From Stenotrophomonas aracearum (GTDB lineage Bacteria > Pseudomonadota > Gammaproteobacteria > Xanthomonadales > Xanthomonadaceae): 64,000 bases of DNA. The stretch lies in NCBI RefSeq assembly GCF_031834615.1, contig NZ_CP115543.1, positions 755,001-819,000 of the forward strand. The letters are read 5' to 3'. Positions within the stretch are counted from its first letter, which is position 1, and every line of letters begins with the position of its first letter. Under the pieces are notes generated by a model. That model worked only from the letters and a program-made list of their open reading frames with translations, searched no databases and had not been told where the DNA came from. The position numbers and the translations under genes were made by a program. Of the stretch, positions 29,278-37,565 are shown in pieces.

Positions 29278-30216
29278 ATGAAATTCCAGACAGCCAGCGC
29301 GTGGTTGCTGCTTGCCGCCAGCGGCATCGCCCACGCCCAGCCCTCCGACCTGCAGCGCGACCACGCCAGCATCCTGGCGATGAAGGGCGAGTACATCGTC
29401 GACTTCGCGTTCGACGAAACCGTGCTGCTCAAGCCCGGTTACGAGCGCGCGCCGGCCGTGCGCAGCGGTGGCAACGAAGTGGTGATCGTGGTCGAAGACA
29501 GCCCGAAGCGGATCGTGCTGCAGCACCTGCTGGTGGACGGCAAGAGCGGCCATGTGACCAAGCACTGGCGGCAGGACTGGGTGTATGAAGCACCGAACCG
29601 TTTCGAGTTCAGCGCCGACCAGACCTGGCACGTGCGCACGATCGACCCGGCGGTGAACGCGGGCGCCTGGACCCAGTGCGTGTACGAAGTGAGCGATGCC
29701 CCGCGCTATTGCGGTACCGGCCGCTGGGACTACAGCAACAACGTCGCCACCTGGACCAGCGACCTCAGCTGGCGCCCGCTGCCGCGCCGCGAGTACACCC
29801 GCCGCAGCGACTACAACGCGCTGGCCGTGGTCAATCGCCACACGCTCACGCCCAACGGCTGGACCCACGAGCAGTTCAACACCAAGATCCTGCGCGGCGC
29901 CGACGGCAGCCAGCAGGAGATCGCCCGCGAGTTCGGCTTCAACGACTACAACCGCACCACCGACGTGGACTTCAAACCGGCCTACGACTACTGGACTGCC
30001 ACCGCCGACTACTGGGCCAAGGTCCGCGCGCACTGGAACGGCTTCCTCGGCCAGGCCCCGGGCGTGCACCTGAAGACCAAGCTGGACGGCATGGCGATGA
30101 TCATCCCGCTGTTCACCCAGGCCCAGGACCTGCAGGACGGCAAGAAGGTGAACGACGCGCAGATCGACGCCGTGTTCAAGCAGTGGGTGGAAAAGGCGCC
30201 GGCCGTCATTCCTTGA
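29278..30216 (+). CDS. DUF6607 family secreted protein of the heme operon
   Basis: 312 aa. A signal peptide ends at SGIAHAQ (about residue 20). The mature protein is rich in Trp and Tyr (KHWRQDWVYEAPNRF, CGTGRWDYSNN, YDYWTATADYWAKVRAHW), as expected for the DUF6607 family of periplasmic or outer-membrane proteins linked to iron uptake. It is the last gene of the hemP operon, 13 bases after the preceding gene. Its 3' end overlaps the convergent DMT gene by 11 bases. Confidence 0.78.
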   Translation: MKFQTASAWLLLAASGIAHAQPSDLQRDHASILAMKGEYIVDFAFDETVLLKPGYERAPAVRSGGNEVVIVVEDSPKRIVLQHLLVDGKSGHVTKHWRQDWVYEAPNRFEFSADQTWHVRTIDPAVNAGAWTQCVYEVSDAPRYCGTGRWDYSNNVATWTSDLSWRPLPRREYTRRSDYNALAVVNRHTLTPNGWTHEQFNTKILRGADGSQQEIAREFGFNDYNRTTDVDFKPAYDYWTATADYWAKVRAHWNGFLGQAPGVHLKTKLDGMAMIIPLFTQAQDLQDGKKVNDAQIDAVFKQWVEKAPAVIP

Positions 30217-30559
30217 ACATCAGGAACGCTGCCACCACGATCAGCCCGAACGCCGCGTAGTGGTTCCACTTCAACGGCTGGTCCAGGTAGAACGCGGAGA
30301 ACACCGCGAACACCACCAGCGTGATCACTTCCTGCATGCCCTTCAACTGCGGGGCCGAGTACACCGCGCTGCCCAGCCGGTTGCCCGGCACCTGCAGGCA
30401 GTACTCGAAGAACGCAATGCCCCAGCTGACCAGGATCACCATCATCAACGGCGCGCTCTTGTACTTGAGGTGCCCGTACCAGGCGAAGGTCATGAAGATG
30501 TTGCTGCCCAGCAGCAGCAACACGGGATACAGATAAGCGGTAAACGACGGGCCGGGCAT
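30206..30559 (-). CDS. DMT superfamily small membrane protein (DUF486)
   Basis: 117 aa with four membrane segments. The segments NIFMTFAWYGHLKYK and WGIAFFEYCLQVPGNRLG are typical of DUF486, a four-helix member of the drug/metabolite transporter superfamily. Transport substrate unknown. It overlaps the last bases of the heme operon on the other strand, so read-through from either side could produce antisense RNA. Confidence 0.9.
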   Translation of the reverse strand: MPGPSFTAYLYPVLLLLGSNIFMTFAWYGHLKYKSAPLMMVILVSWGIAFFEYCLQVPGNRLGSAVYSAPQLKGMQEVITLVVFAVFSAFYLDQPLKWNHYAAFGLIVVAAFLMFKE

Positions 30560-30588
30560 CGGAAGATCTCAGGTAGGAACAACAAATC

Positions 30589-30658
30589 GTAGTGCCGGCC
30601 GCCGGCCGGCTCCAAGCGGGATCGGCTGCGCGAGGAGCCGGCCAGCGGCCGGCACTAC
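30589..30658. repeat. SMAG repeat pair (inverted dimer)
   Basis: GTAGTGCCGGCCGCCGGCCG at 30589 and the inverted partner 30636-30658, between the start of the DUF486 gene and the end of ybbP. Both arms belong to the CCGGCC sequence variant seen at 16041-16115. Confidence 0.88.
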
Positions 30659-30672
30659 GCGCCCAATCCCAA

Positions 30673-33156
30673 TCACGCCTCGCGGAGGGCCAGCGCCGGC
30701 GGCGTATGCAGGATCCTGCGCGTACCCCACCAGCCCGCCAACATGCTCAGCGCCACGCCCAACGCACCTCCGAGCAGCAGCGCACCCCATGGCGGGCTGA
30801 GCTGCAATTCGAACACCTGCTTGGCCACCACGCTGCCCAGCAGCGCCGCCGTGCCCACCGCCAGCAGCGAGGACAACAGCCCCAGCGCCCCGAACTCCAC
30901 CAGCACCGCCCCGCGCAACTGGGCGCGGGTGGCACCCAGCGTGCGCAGCACCGCGCTGTCGTACCGGCGCTCGCCCGCCGTGGCCTGCAGCGCGGCCAGC
31001 AGCACCAGCACCCCTGCCAGCAGGCTGAAGCCCATCACCAGCTGCACCGCCTGGGTGACCCGGTCGACCACCTCGCGCACCCGCTGCAGGATGCTGTCGA
31101 TGTCCAGCAGCGAGATGTTCGGGTAGTCGCGGGTCAGCCCGGCCAGCGCCGGCGCCTGCGCACGCGGCAGGTGGAAGGCGGTGATCAGGTTGTACGGCGC
31201 ATCGCCGACCGCGCCCTCATTGAGCAGCAGGAAGAAGTTGACCCGGAACGAGTCCCAGTCGGCCTTGCGGATGCTGGTCACGGTGAAGCGACGCTCCAGC
31301 TCGCCCATCTGCAGGGTCACCGTGTCGCCCAGCTTCATGCCGTAGCGCTCGGCCCAGCCTTCCTCGATGGAGGCTTCCGCCGCCGTGCTGCCGGCCGCCC
31401 AGTACGTGCCCGACAGCAGCGTATTGGCCGGCGGGAAGTCGTGCCGCCAGGAGAAATTCACCGGGCGGTTGGCGTCGTCGTCATCGTTGCTGTTGTCTTC
31501 GCGCGCCTGGCGCTGCGGCGGCCGGTCGTTGACCGCCAGCAGCCGGCCAGTACTGAACGGCTCGATCCCCGGCGCCTGTACGCCCAGGCCGTTGAGCGCA
31601 TCCAGCACCGCCTTGCGCTGCTCGGGCTGGATGTTCATCAGGAAATAGTTCGGGGTGTCGCTGGGCAGGCGGTCGCGCCACTGCGCCAGCAGGCCCGGGC
31701 CGATCACCGAGAGCAGCAGCAACGCGCACAGCGACAGCGACAGCCCCACCAGCTGCATCACCGCCAGCCTGCGGCGCCGGGTCAGCGCGGCCAGACCGAG
31801 CTTCCAGCGCCCGCGCAGGCGCGGCTGCAGGCCGCGCAGCAGCCACAGCAGCGCCGCACCGGCGGCGCCGGCCAGCAGTGCCAGCGCGGCCAGCCCGCCC
31901 AGTACCCACGCCGCCAGCCGTACGTCGCCGGTGGCCTGCACGGTCAGCGCCACCGTAGCCGCCAGCGCAGCCGCGTAAACCAGCAGCGAGCTCGGCGGCA
32001 TCGCGGCAAAGCTGCGGTTGAGCACGCGCATCGGCGGCACCCGGCGCAGCCGCAGCAGCGGCGGCAGGCCGAAGCCCAGCAGCAGCACCAGCCCGATCCC
32101 GGCGCCGGTCAGCGCGGGCGTGGCCTGCGGCAGCGGCAGCCGGCCGGGAATCAGCCCGCCCAGCGCCTGCACCAGCCCGGCCTGCGCGGCCATGCCAAGC
32201 CCGACGCCGACCACGCAGGCCGGAATCGCCAGCAGCACCAACTGCAGCGCCATCGCGCTCAGGATGTCGCGCTGGCGCGCGCCCAGGCAGCGCAGCACCG
32301 CCACCTGGTCGATCCGACGCAGCGCGAAGCGGTTGGCCGCCAGCGCCGTGGCCACGCCGGCCAGCAGCACCGCCAGGAGCGCGGCAAGCGACAGGAAGCG
32401 GCCGGCCAGGTCGAACGCGCCGCGCACGCCGCGCTGCGCGTCGGCAATGCCGACGATGCGAAGGCCCTTGGCGCGCGGCTGCAGCCAGCCGCGGAAGTCG
32501 GCGATCGCCGCGCTGTCGCCGGCGAACATCATCCGGTACGACGCGCGGCTGCCCGGACCGAGCAGTCCGGCACGGTCCACGTCGATCCGGTTGACCAGCA
32601 GGGGCGGGGAGAGCTGCATCAGCTCGCCCGAGGTGTCCGGTTCGGCCTGCAGGATGCGGGTCACGGTCAGCGTTCCGGCGCCGAACTCCAGTGCGTCGCC
32701 CACCTTCAGCCCCAGCGCCTGCATCAGGCGCGGATCGGCGTAGGCTTCGCCGGCGGGCGGGGTACCGGCCACTTCATCCGGTGCCCCGGGCGCCCGGCTC
32801 ACGCGCAGCTCGCCACGCAGCGGATAGCCGTCGCTGACCGCCTTGATGTTGGCCATCTGGCTGTCGTCGCCATGGAACAGCACGCTGGGGAAGCTGACCA
32901 TGCGCGTGCTGGCCAGCCCGCGCGCGCGCGCTTCGTCGGCGAACGCCTGCGGCACGTCTTCGCGCCCGCCCAGGCCGAGGTCGCCGCCGAGCATTTCCGC
33001 CGCGCTGCTGGTCAGGGCCAGTGTGACCCGGTTGACCAGCGTGCCCACCGCCGTCATCACCGCCACGCCCAGCACCAGCGCGGCGAACACGGTCAGCAGG
33101 TCGCCGGCCAGGAACTCGCGGCGCAGCGCGCGCGCCGCATGCCGGATCACGTTCAT
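30673..33156 (-). CDS. ybbP: ABC transporter permease, FtsX/YbbP family
   Basis: 827 aa. Two FtsX-type units of four membrane helices each, with additional central helices. The large periplasmic region after the first helix has MacB-like character. Its start overlaps the ATPase gene by four bases (ATGA), so the two are translationally coupled. The same pair divergent from tesA occurs in E. coli (ybbA-ybbP / tesA). Substrate is unknown; export or extraction of lipids or peptides from the inner membrane is generally proposed. Confidence 0.92.
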   Translation of the reverse strand: MNVIRHAARALRREFLAGDLLTVFAALVLGVAVMTAVGTLVNRVTLALTSSAAEMLGGDLGLGGREDVPQAFADEARARGLASTRMVSFPSVLFHGDDSQMANIKAVSDGYPLRGELRVSRAPGAPDEVAGTPPAGEAYADPRLMQALGLKVGDALEFGAGTLTVTRILQAEPDTSGELMQLSPPLLVNRIDVDRAGLLGPGSRASYRMMFAGDSAAIADFRGWLQPRAKGLRIVGIADAQRGVRGAFDLAGRFLSLAALLAVLLAGVATALAANRFALRRIDQVAVLRCLGARQRDILSAMALQLVLLAIPACVVGVGLGMAAQAGLVQALGGLIPGRLPLPQATPALTGAGIGLVLLLGFGLPPLLRLRRVPPMRVLNRSFAAMPPSSLLVYAAALAATVALTVQATGDVRLAAWVLGGLAALALLAGAAGAALLWLLRGLQPRLRGRWKLGLAALTRRRRLAVMQLVGLSLSLCALLLLSVIGPGLLAQWRDRLPSDTPNYFLMNIQPEQRKAVLDALNGLGVQAPGIEPFSTGRLLAVNDRPPQRQAREDNSNDDDDANRPVNFSWRHDFPPANTLLSGTYWAAGSTAAEASIEEGWAERYGMKLGDTVTLQMGELERRFTVTSIRKADWDSFRVNFFLLLNEGAVGDAPYNLITAFHLPRAQAPALAGLTRDYPNISLLDIDSILQRVREVVDRVTQAVQLVMGFSLLAGVLVLLAALQATAGERRYDSAVLRTLGATRAQLRGAVLVEFGALGLLSSLLAVGTAALLGSVVAKQVFELQLSPPWGALLLGGALGVALSMLAGWWGTRRILHTPPALALREA

Positions 33157-33896
33157 GCGCGCACGCCGGCAGCGTCGACCAGGCGGCCGCCGTCGAGCTG
33201 GTAGATGCGTTCGCAGCGTTGGGCCAGGCGCAGGTCGTGGGTGACCAGCACCAGGGTGGTGTCGCTGGTCGCATTGAGCGCGAACAGCAGGTCGCTGATC
33301 TGCTGGCCGGTGGCCTGGTCCAGGCTGCCGGTGGGTTCGTCGGCGAACAGGATCCGCGGCCGCGCCACGAACGCGCGCGCCAGCGCCACGCGCTGCTGCT
33401 CGCCACCGGAGAGCTGGCGCGGGTAGTGCCGCGCACGATGGCCGAGCCCCACCTGTTCCAGTACCTCGCGCACCCGCGCGGCATCCTCGCGCCCGGCCAG
33501 TTCCAGCGGCAGTGCGATGTTTTCCTCGGCGGTCAACGCCGGCAGCAGGTGGAAGCTCTGGAACACGAAGCCGACCTCGCGCGCGCGCAGCTGCGCGCGC
33601 GCTTCTTCGTCCAGAGTGCCCAGGCGGGACCCGGCCAGGTCGATCTCGCCGCGGCTGGGCAGGTCCAGTCCGGCCAGCAGGCCGAGCAGGGTGGTCTTGC
33701 CCGATCCGGACGCACCGACGATCGCCACGCTCTCGCCTTCATGTACCGTCATGTCGATGTTGTCCAGTATGTGGACTTCACCCTCCGGGCCACGCGCGGA
33801 TTTGCCCACGTTGTGGGCGGCGATGGCGACGGACGCGCTGCGGGGGGACAGGCTGTCGATGAGGATTCTCCAATGTACCGAGCAAGGATGGGCCAT
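33153..33896 (-). CDS. ybbA: ABC transporter ATP-binding protein YbbA
   Basis: Up to 247 aa. Walker A GASGSGKTTLLGLLAGLD, Q-loop FVFQSFHLLPAL, signature LSGGEQQRVALARAF, Walker B RILFADEPTGSLD and H-loop LVTHDLRLA are all intact. It powers the YbbP permease. The start is uncertain. The first beta-strand (SVAIAAHNVGKSARG) requires a start before about 33826, yet the only standard in-frame ATG nearby is 33896, inside the start of divergent tesA. A non-ATG start between 33842 and 33870 is possible. Confidence 0.9.
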   Translation of the reverse strand: MAHPCSVHWRILIDSLSPRSASVAIAAHNVGKSARGPEGEVHILDNIDMTVHEGESVAIVGASGSGKTTLLGLLAGLDLPSRGEIDLAGSRLGTLDEEARAQLRAREVGFVFQSFHLLPALTAEENIALPLELAGREDAARVREVLEQVGLGHRARHYPRQLSGGEQQRVALARAFVARPRILFADEPTGSLDQATGQQISDLLFALNATSDTTLVLVTHDLRLAQRCERIYQLDGGRLVDAAGVRA

Positions 33897-34535
33897 GTGG
33901 CCCGGATGATGTGGCTGCTGGCAGCATTGCTGCTGTTGCCTGCGCTGGCGTGTGCCAAAGGTGCCGATACCCGCAACGCGGTGCTGGTGGTCGGCGACAG
34001 CCTCAGTGCCGCCCACAATATCCCGGCCGCTTCCGGCTGGGTGAACCTGCTTCAGCAACGGGTCAACCAGCAGCTCAAACCGCCGCCGGCGGTCATCAAC
34101 GCCAGCATCAGCGGCGAGACCACGGCGGGCGCGCTGACCCGCCTGCCGGCGCTGCTGGAAAAGCATCGGCCGTCGGTGGTGGTGATCGAACTGGGCGGCA
34201 ACGACGCCCTGCGCGGGCTGACTCCGGCGCAGCTGCGCGGCAACCTGGAAAAGATGATCGTGGCCAGTCAGAAGGCGGGGGCCCGGGTGCTGCTGCTCGG
34301 CATCGACGTGCCGCCCAACTACGGCCCGGCCTACCGCGACCGCCTGCGCCAGGCCTACGCGGGGCTGGCCAGCCAGTACAAGGTGCCGCTGCTGCCGTTC
34401 CTGCTGGAAGGGGTCGCGCTGAAGCCCGGCCTGATGCAGTCCGACGGCCTGCACCCCACCGCCGCTGCGCAACCGCAGGTGCTGGACAACGTCTGGCCGC
34501 TGCTCAAACCCCTGCTGAAAGCGCCTGCGCCGTAA
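33873..34535 (+). CDS. tesA: Multifunctional acyl-CoA thioesterase I / arylesterase TesA
   Basis: 220 aa. Periplasmic SGNH hydrolase. Signal peptide MMWLLAALLLLPALACA. Block I VVGDSLSAAHN holds the Ser, block II ISGETTAG the Gly, block III IELGGNDALRGL the Asn, and SDGLHPTA the Asp/His pair. ATG 33873 is preceded at seven bases by GAGGA; the Met-Met pair at 33906 would be a shorter alternative. It is divergent from ybbA-ybbP, as in E. coli. Confidence 0.94.
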   Translation: MYRARMGHVARMMWLLAALLLLPALACAKGADTRNAVLVVGDSLSAAHNIPAASGWVNLLQQRVNQQLKPPPAVINASISGETTAGALTRLPALLEKHRPSVVVIELGGNDALRGLTPAQLRGNLEKMIVASQKAGARVLLLGIDVPPNYGPAYRDRLRQAYAGLASQYKVPLLPFLLEGVALKPGLMQSDGLHPTAAAQPQVLDNVWPLLKPLLKAPAP

Positions 34536-34608
34536 CCTGTGAGCGGCTTCACATCGCGTCCACCGTCGATCCGGCATGTTTCACAAAGCTGAAGAAAGAG
34601 GGACTCCC

Positions 34609-35322
34609 ATGCGTCAGACAAAGGAAACCTCCGGCCTGGTGCTGGTGGTCGAAGACAACCGCAATATCTCCGAAATGATCGGCGAATACCTGGAAGGCCG
34701 CGGCTTCGAGGTCGACTACGCCCAGGACGGTCTGGACGGCTATCGACTGGCTGCGGAAAACAGCTACGACGTGGTGGTGCTGGACCTGATGCTGCCGCGC
34801 CTGGATGGCATCGAAGTCTGCCGCCGGTTGCGCAACGACGCCCGCAAGTCGACCCCGGTGCTGATGCTGACCGCGCGCGACACGCTGGACGACAAGCTCA
34901 CCGGCCTCGGTTTCGGCGCCGATGATTACCTGACCAAGCCGTTCGCGATCCAGGAGCTGGAAGCCCGCCTGCGCGCGCTGATCCGCCGCGAGCGTCGCCA
35001 GGTCGGTTCGGAAGTGCTGAAGGTCGCCGACCTGGTGCTGGACCCGGTCAGCATGCGCGCCACCCGTGCCGGTACCGAGCTGCAGCTCTCGCCGATCGGC
35101 CTGCGCCTGCTCACCATCCTGATGCGCGAATCGCCGCGCGTGGTGACCCGACAGGAAATCGAGCGCGAAATCTGGGGCAACGGCCTGCCGGACTCGGACA
35201 CCCTGCGCAGCCATCTGTACAACCTGCGCAAGATCATCGACAAGCCGTTCGACCGTCCGCTGCTGCACACCGTGCAGAGCGCAGGTTACCGTATTGCCGA
35301 TATCGCCCAGCCGATGAGCTGA
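34609..35322 (+). CDS. OmpR/PhoB-family response regulator
   Basis: 237 aa. The receiver domain (residues 9-125) has acidic pocket EDN at 15-17, phosphoacceptor Asp59 in VVVLDLMLPRLDG and the Lys in YLTKPFAIQELEARLRAL. The C-terminal winged helix (about 135-235) has LSPIGLRLLTILM and DTLRSHLYNLRKIIDK. ATG 34609 has GAGGGA upstream and fits the family start. Its partner kinase follows 58 bases downstream across a terminator-like hairpin. Target genes are unknown. Confidence 0.93.
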   Translation: MRQTKETSGLVLVVEDNRNISEMIGEYLEGRGFEVDYAQDGLDGYRLAAENSYDVVVLDLMLPRLDGIEVCRRLRNDARKSTPVLMLTARDTLDDKLTGLGFGADDYLTKPFAIQELEARLRALIRRERRQVGSEVLKVADLVLDPVSMRATRAGTELQLSPIGLRLLTILMRESPRVVTRQEIEREIWGNGLPDSDTLRSHLYNLRKIIDKPFDRPLLHTVQSAGYRIADIAQPMS

Positions 35323-35329
35323 TGCGACA

Positions 35330-35365
35330 CGATGCCCCGGCGCTTGCCGGGGCATCGCCGTTTTT
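35330..35365 (+). terminator. Terminator-like hairpin between response regulator and kinase genes
   Basis: A perfect 12-bp stem (35330-35341 with 35346-35357), loop GCTT, then CCG and five T. It lies 8 bases after the regulator stop and 16 bases before the kinase start, so it probably lowers kinase expression relative to the regulator. Confidence 0.85.
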
Positions 35366-35380
35366 GCACTGGACGTCGTA

Positions 35381-36652
35381 ATGCCGCACGGTCTGCCGCG
35401 CAAGATCAGAATTGCCTTCATCCTGCAGGCCGTGCTCGCCAGCCTGGGCATCCTGCTGGGTGCATGGCTGGTCTCGCTGGTCATCAAGCATAGCCTGGTC
35501 AGCAGCGCATTGCAGGAAGAAGCCACCTATTTCTGGGACCTGCACGCGGCCTCGCCCGTGCAGCCGCCGCCGAACACGCGCAACATCCGCGGGTACCTGC
35601 TCGAAACCGGGCAGTCGGCATTGAGCCTGCCGGCCAACCTGCGCGAGCTTGCACCGGGCTTCCACGAACTGAAGGCCGACGACCAGCTGGTGCTGGTCGA
35701 CGCGCGTCCGGAAGGCCGGCTTTACCTTGTCTTCCTGCGCTCGCGCGCGGAGATGCTGGCGTTCTGGTTCGGCATCGTCCCGGTGCTGCTGACCCTGCTG
35801 GCCGTCTATGGCGCCTCATGGGTCACCTACCGCGCCTCCAAACGGCTGGTCTCGCCGGTCAACTGGCTGGCGCGCCGGGTCTCGCGCTGGGATCCGGGCC
35901 ACCCCGAAGCGTCCGATCTTGCCCCGGACAAGCTGCCGGCCGACATGCAGGGCGAAACCCGGCAGCTGGCCGCCGCACTGCACTCACTGGCGACCCGGGT
36001 CACCGCGCATGTCGCGCGCGAACGCAACTTCACCCGCGACGCCAGCCATGAGCTGCGCACCCCGCTCACGGTCATCCGCGTGGCCAGCGACATGGCGCTC
36101 GGCGACCAGGACATGACGCCGCGCCTGCGTCGCGGCCTGAACCGCATCCAGCGCGCCGGCCGCGACATGGAAGCGGTGATCGACGCTTTCCTGATCCTGG
36201 CCCGCGAAGCCGACGTGGAACCGCAGATCGAACTGTTCGACGTCAACGACATCGTGCAGTACGAAGTGGACAACGCCCGCGAACTGCTGGCCGGCCGCCC
36301 GGTGGAAATCCACGTGCACAGCACCGGGCCGGTGCAGCTGCACGCACCGCCGCGCGTGCTGCAGGTAGTGATCAGCAACCTGCTGCGCAACGCGTGCAGC
36401 TACACCGACGAAGGCCGCATCGACGTCGACGTGCTCGACGACCGCGTCGTGGTCCGCGACACCGGCATCGGCATGTCGCCCGAAGCGCTGTCGCGCGCCT
36501 TCGAACCGTTCTACCGCGCCGAACCCAGCCGCCCCCAGGGCACCGGCCTGGGCCTGTCGATCGTGCGCAGGCTCTGCGACCGGTTCGGCTGGAAAATTGG
36601 ACTCAGCAGCGAGCCGGGCGTCGGCACGCAGGCGACGATTGCTTACCGTTGA
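35381..36652 (+). CDS. Sensor histidine kinase
   Basis: 423 aa. Membrane segments at about 11-35 and 125-148 flank a 90-residue periplasmic sensor domain (EEATYFWDLHAASP, PPPNTRNIRGYLLE). A HAMP-like linker follows, then the HisKA domain with His223 in RDASHELRTPLTV. The ATPase domain has N-box NLLRNACSYT (about 335), DTGIGMSPEA and GTGLGLSIV. The sensor region resembles the family of ColS/RaxH-type kinases of Xanthomonas and Pseudomonas, but the stimulus cannot be named. Expression may be damped by the hairpin upstream. Confidence 0.92.
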   Translation: MPHGLPRKIRIAFILQAVLASLGILLGAWLVSLVIKHSLVSSALQEEATYFWDLHAASPVQPPPNTRNIRGYLLETGQSALSLPANLRELAPGFHELKADDQLVLVDARPEGRLYLVFLRSRAEMLAFWFGIVPVLLTLLAVYGASWVTYRASKRLVSPVNWLARRVSRWDPGHPEASDLAPDKLPADMQGETRQLAAALHSLATRVTAHVARERNFTRDASHELRTPLTVIRVASDMALGDQDMTPRLRRGLNRIQRAGRDMEAVIDAFLILAREADVEPQIELFDVNDIVQYEVDNARELLAGRPVEIHVHSTGPVQLHAPPRVLQVVISNLLRNACSYTDEGRIDVDVLDDRVVVRDTGIGMSPEALSRAFEPFYRAEPSRPQGTGLGLSIVRRLCDRFGWKIGLSSEPGVGTQATIAYR

Positions 36653-36746
36653 GCCGCGGGTGAGGTAGGGGCGGTTCCCAAACGGCCGCCGACTCTGCCC
36701 GTCGGCACGGTGACGCATGGACCCTGACCGGACCTACGCTCTTCGG

Positions 36747-36770
36747 AGCCGGGCAGAGCCCGGCTCTACC
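36747..36770 (-). repeat. SMAG repeat (single)
   Basis: AGCCGGGCAGAGCCCGGCTC, then TACC (minus-strand GGTAG head), between the kinase gene and the GDSL pseudogene. Confidence 0.8.
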
Positions 36771-36776
36771 GCGAGA

Positions 36777-37220
36777 TTACGGGCCTTGCGATTGCCGGCA
36801 CTGGACTTGCGAGGCCGACGCCTTGTGCCAGATCGCATAGCCTTCCGGCTGTATGTGCAGCTTGTCCTCGCGGAACTGCGACGCACGCGGCTGGCCGTCG
36901 TCGCCCAGCATCGGCGTGTTTACATCGGTGAAACCAGTCTTGGGCAGGTTCGCCAACGCCTTCTCGATCAACCCATTTGCTTCCACCAACGCAGGCAGCG
37001 ACTGCGCGCGCCAGGGGCTCAGCTTGATCGGAATGCCTTCGACGATAGTCTTCGGCAGATCGCGGTTCACGCGCTGCACGAACTCCATCACCTCGTCGCG
37101 CAACTGCGCCGCGTCGCGGCTGCCGTCGAGGTGAGTGTCGCCGGCGCTGAAGAACACGTATGCACGGCAAGCACGTGACAGCGAAACGGTCGGCGTACCA
37201 GGTGCTGTCGCCCATCTCCT
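36777..37220 (-). pseudogene. Truncated, frameshifted copy of the GDSL hydrolase gene
   Basis: The minus strand encodes the C-terminal two thirds of the protein at 38279-38989: LPKTIVEGIPIKLSPWRAQS, EANGLIEKALANLPKTGFTD, NTPMLGDDGQPRAS and REDKLHIQPEGYAIWHKA match it closely. The signal peptide and the catalytic Ser block are absent. The match begins abruptly near 37220. A one-base insertion near 37155-37165 puts DSTWYADRFAV and VFFSAGDTHLDG in different frames. The C-terminus runs six residues longer than in the intact copy. It cannot make an active enzyme. Confidence 0.88.
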
Positions 37221-37565
37221 AAGTGCCGAAATCACGGTGACCCCTTTTTGTCCCCAAATGCTCATCCGCTCGACGCTTGGGTTGGGAACTTGCGCTCTGA
37301 TTGGAGTCCTGGCGGGCAATTAAAACGTGGGATCGTCAAGTTCCGAAGTTGATGCCAGTCTCGCATGGAAGTTCGAGTCCCGGGTTTACCAATATTGCTG
37401 CTCAATGCAAATGGCGGCGTTGATTGTTTATTTCTATCAATTTTTATTTTGTGGAGTGACGCTCAATTAGTCGTGCATCTCTATCGTTAGGATCTAAATC
37501 GCGGATCCGGTGGTTCGCGTGTATTTGCTTTTTTTCTGACGAATTATTCTTGTGGAGGTTGCTCG
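37221..37565. other. AT-richer non-coding stretch at the edge of the island
   Basis: 345 bases with no convincing gene. Base composition drops sharply after about 37390 (runs such as TTTATTTCTATC and TTTTTATTTTG), unlike anything else in the window. TTGATT near 37422 followed by AT-rich hexamers could be the promoter of the 186-aa gene. GTTCGAGTCCCGGGTTTACC near 37373 looks superficially like the 3' end of a tRNA but does not fold as one. Confidence 0.6.

Noticed and set aside
26283..29432. 1049-codon minus-strand frame through the heme receptor gene
   Set aside because: Shadow of the receptor gene on the opposite strand; low-complexity composition and no recognisable domain.
30592..33204. 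870-codon plus-strand frame opposite ybbP
   Set aside because: Arg/Gln/Ala/His-rich shadow translation of the permease gene; no start signal or family match.
37365..37392. Possible tRNA 3' end (GTTCGAGTCCC ... ACCA)
   Set aside because: The flanking five bases do not form a T-stem, no acceptor 5' strand or anticodon arm is found upstream, and the segment is too short. It may be a decayed attachment-site remnant, but this cannot be supported.
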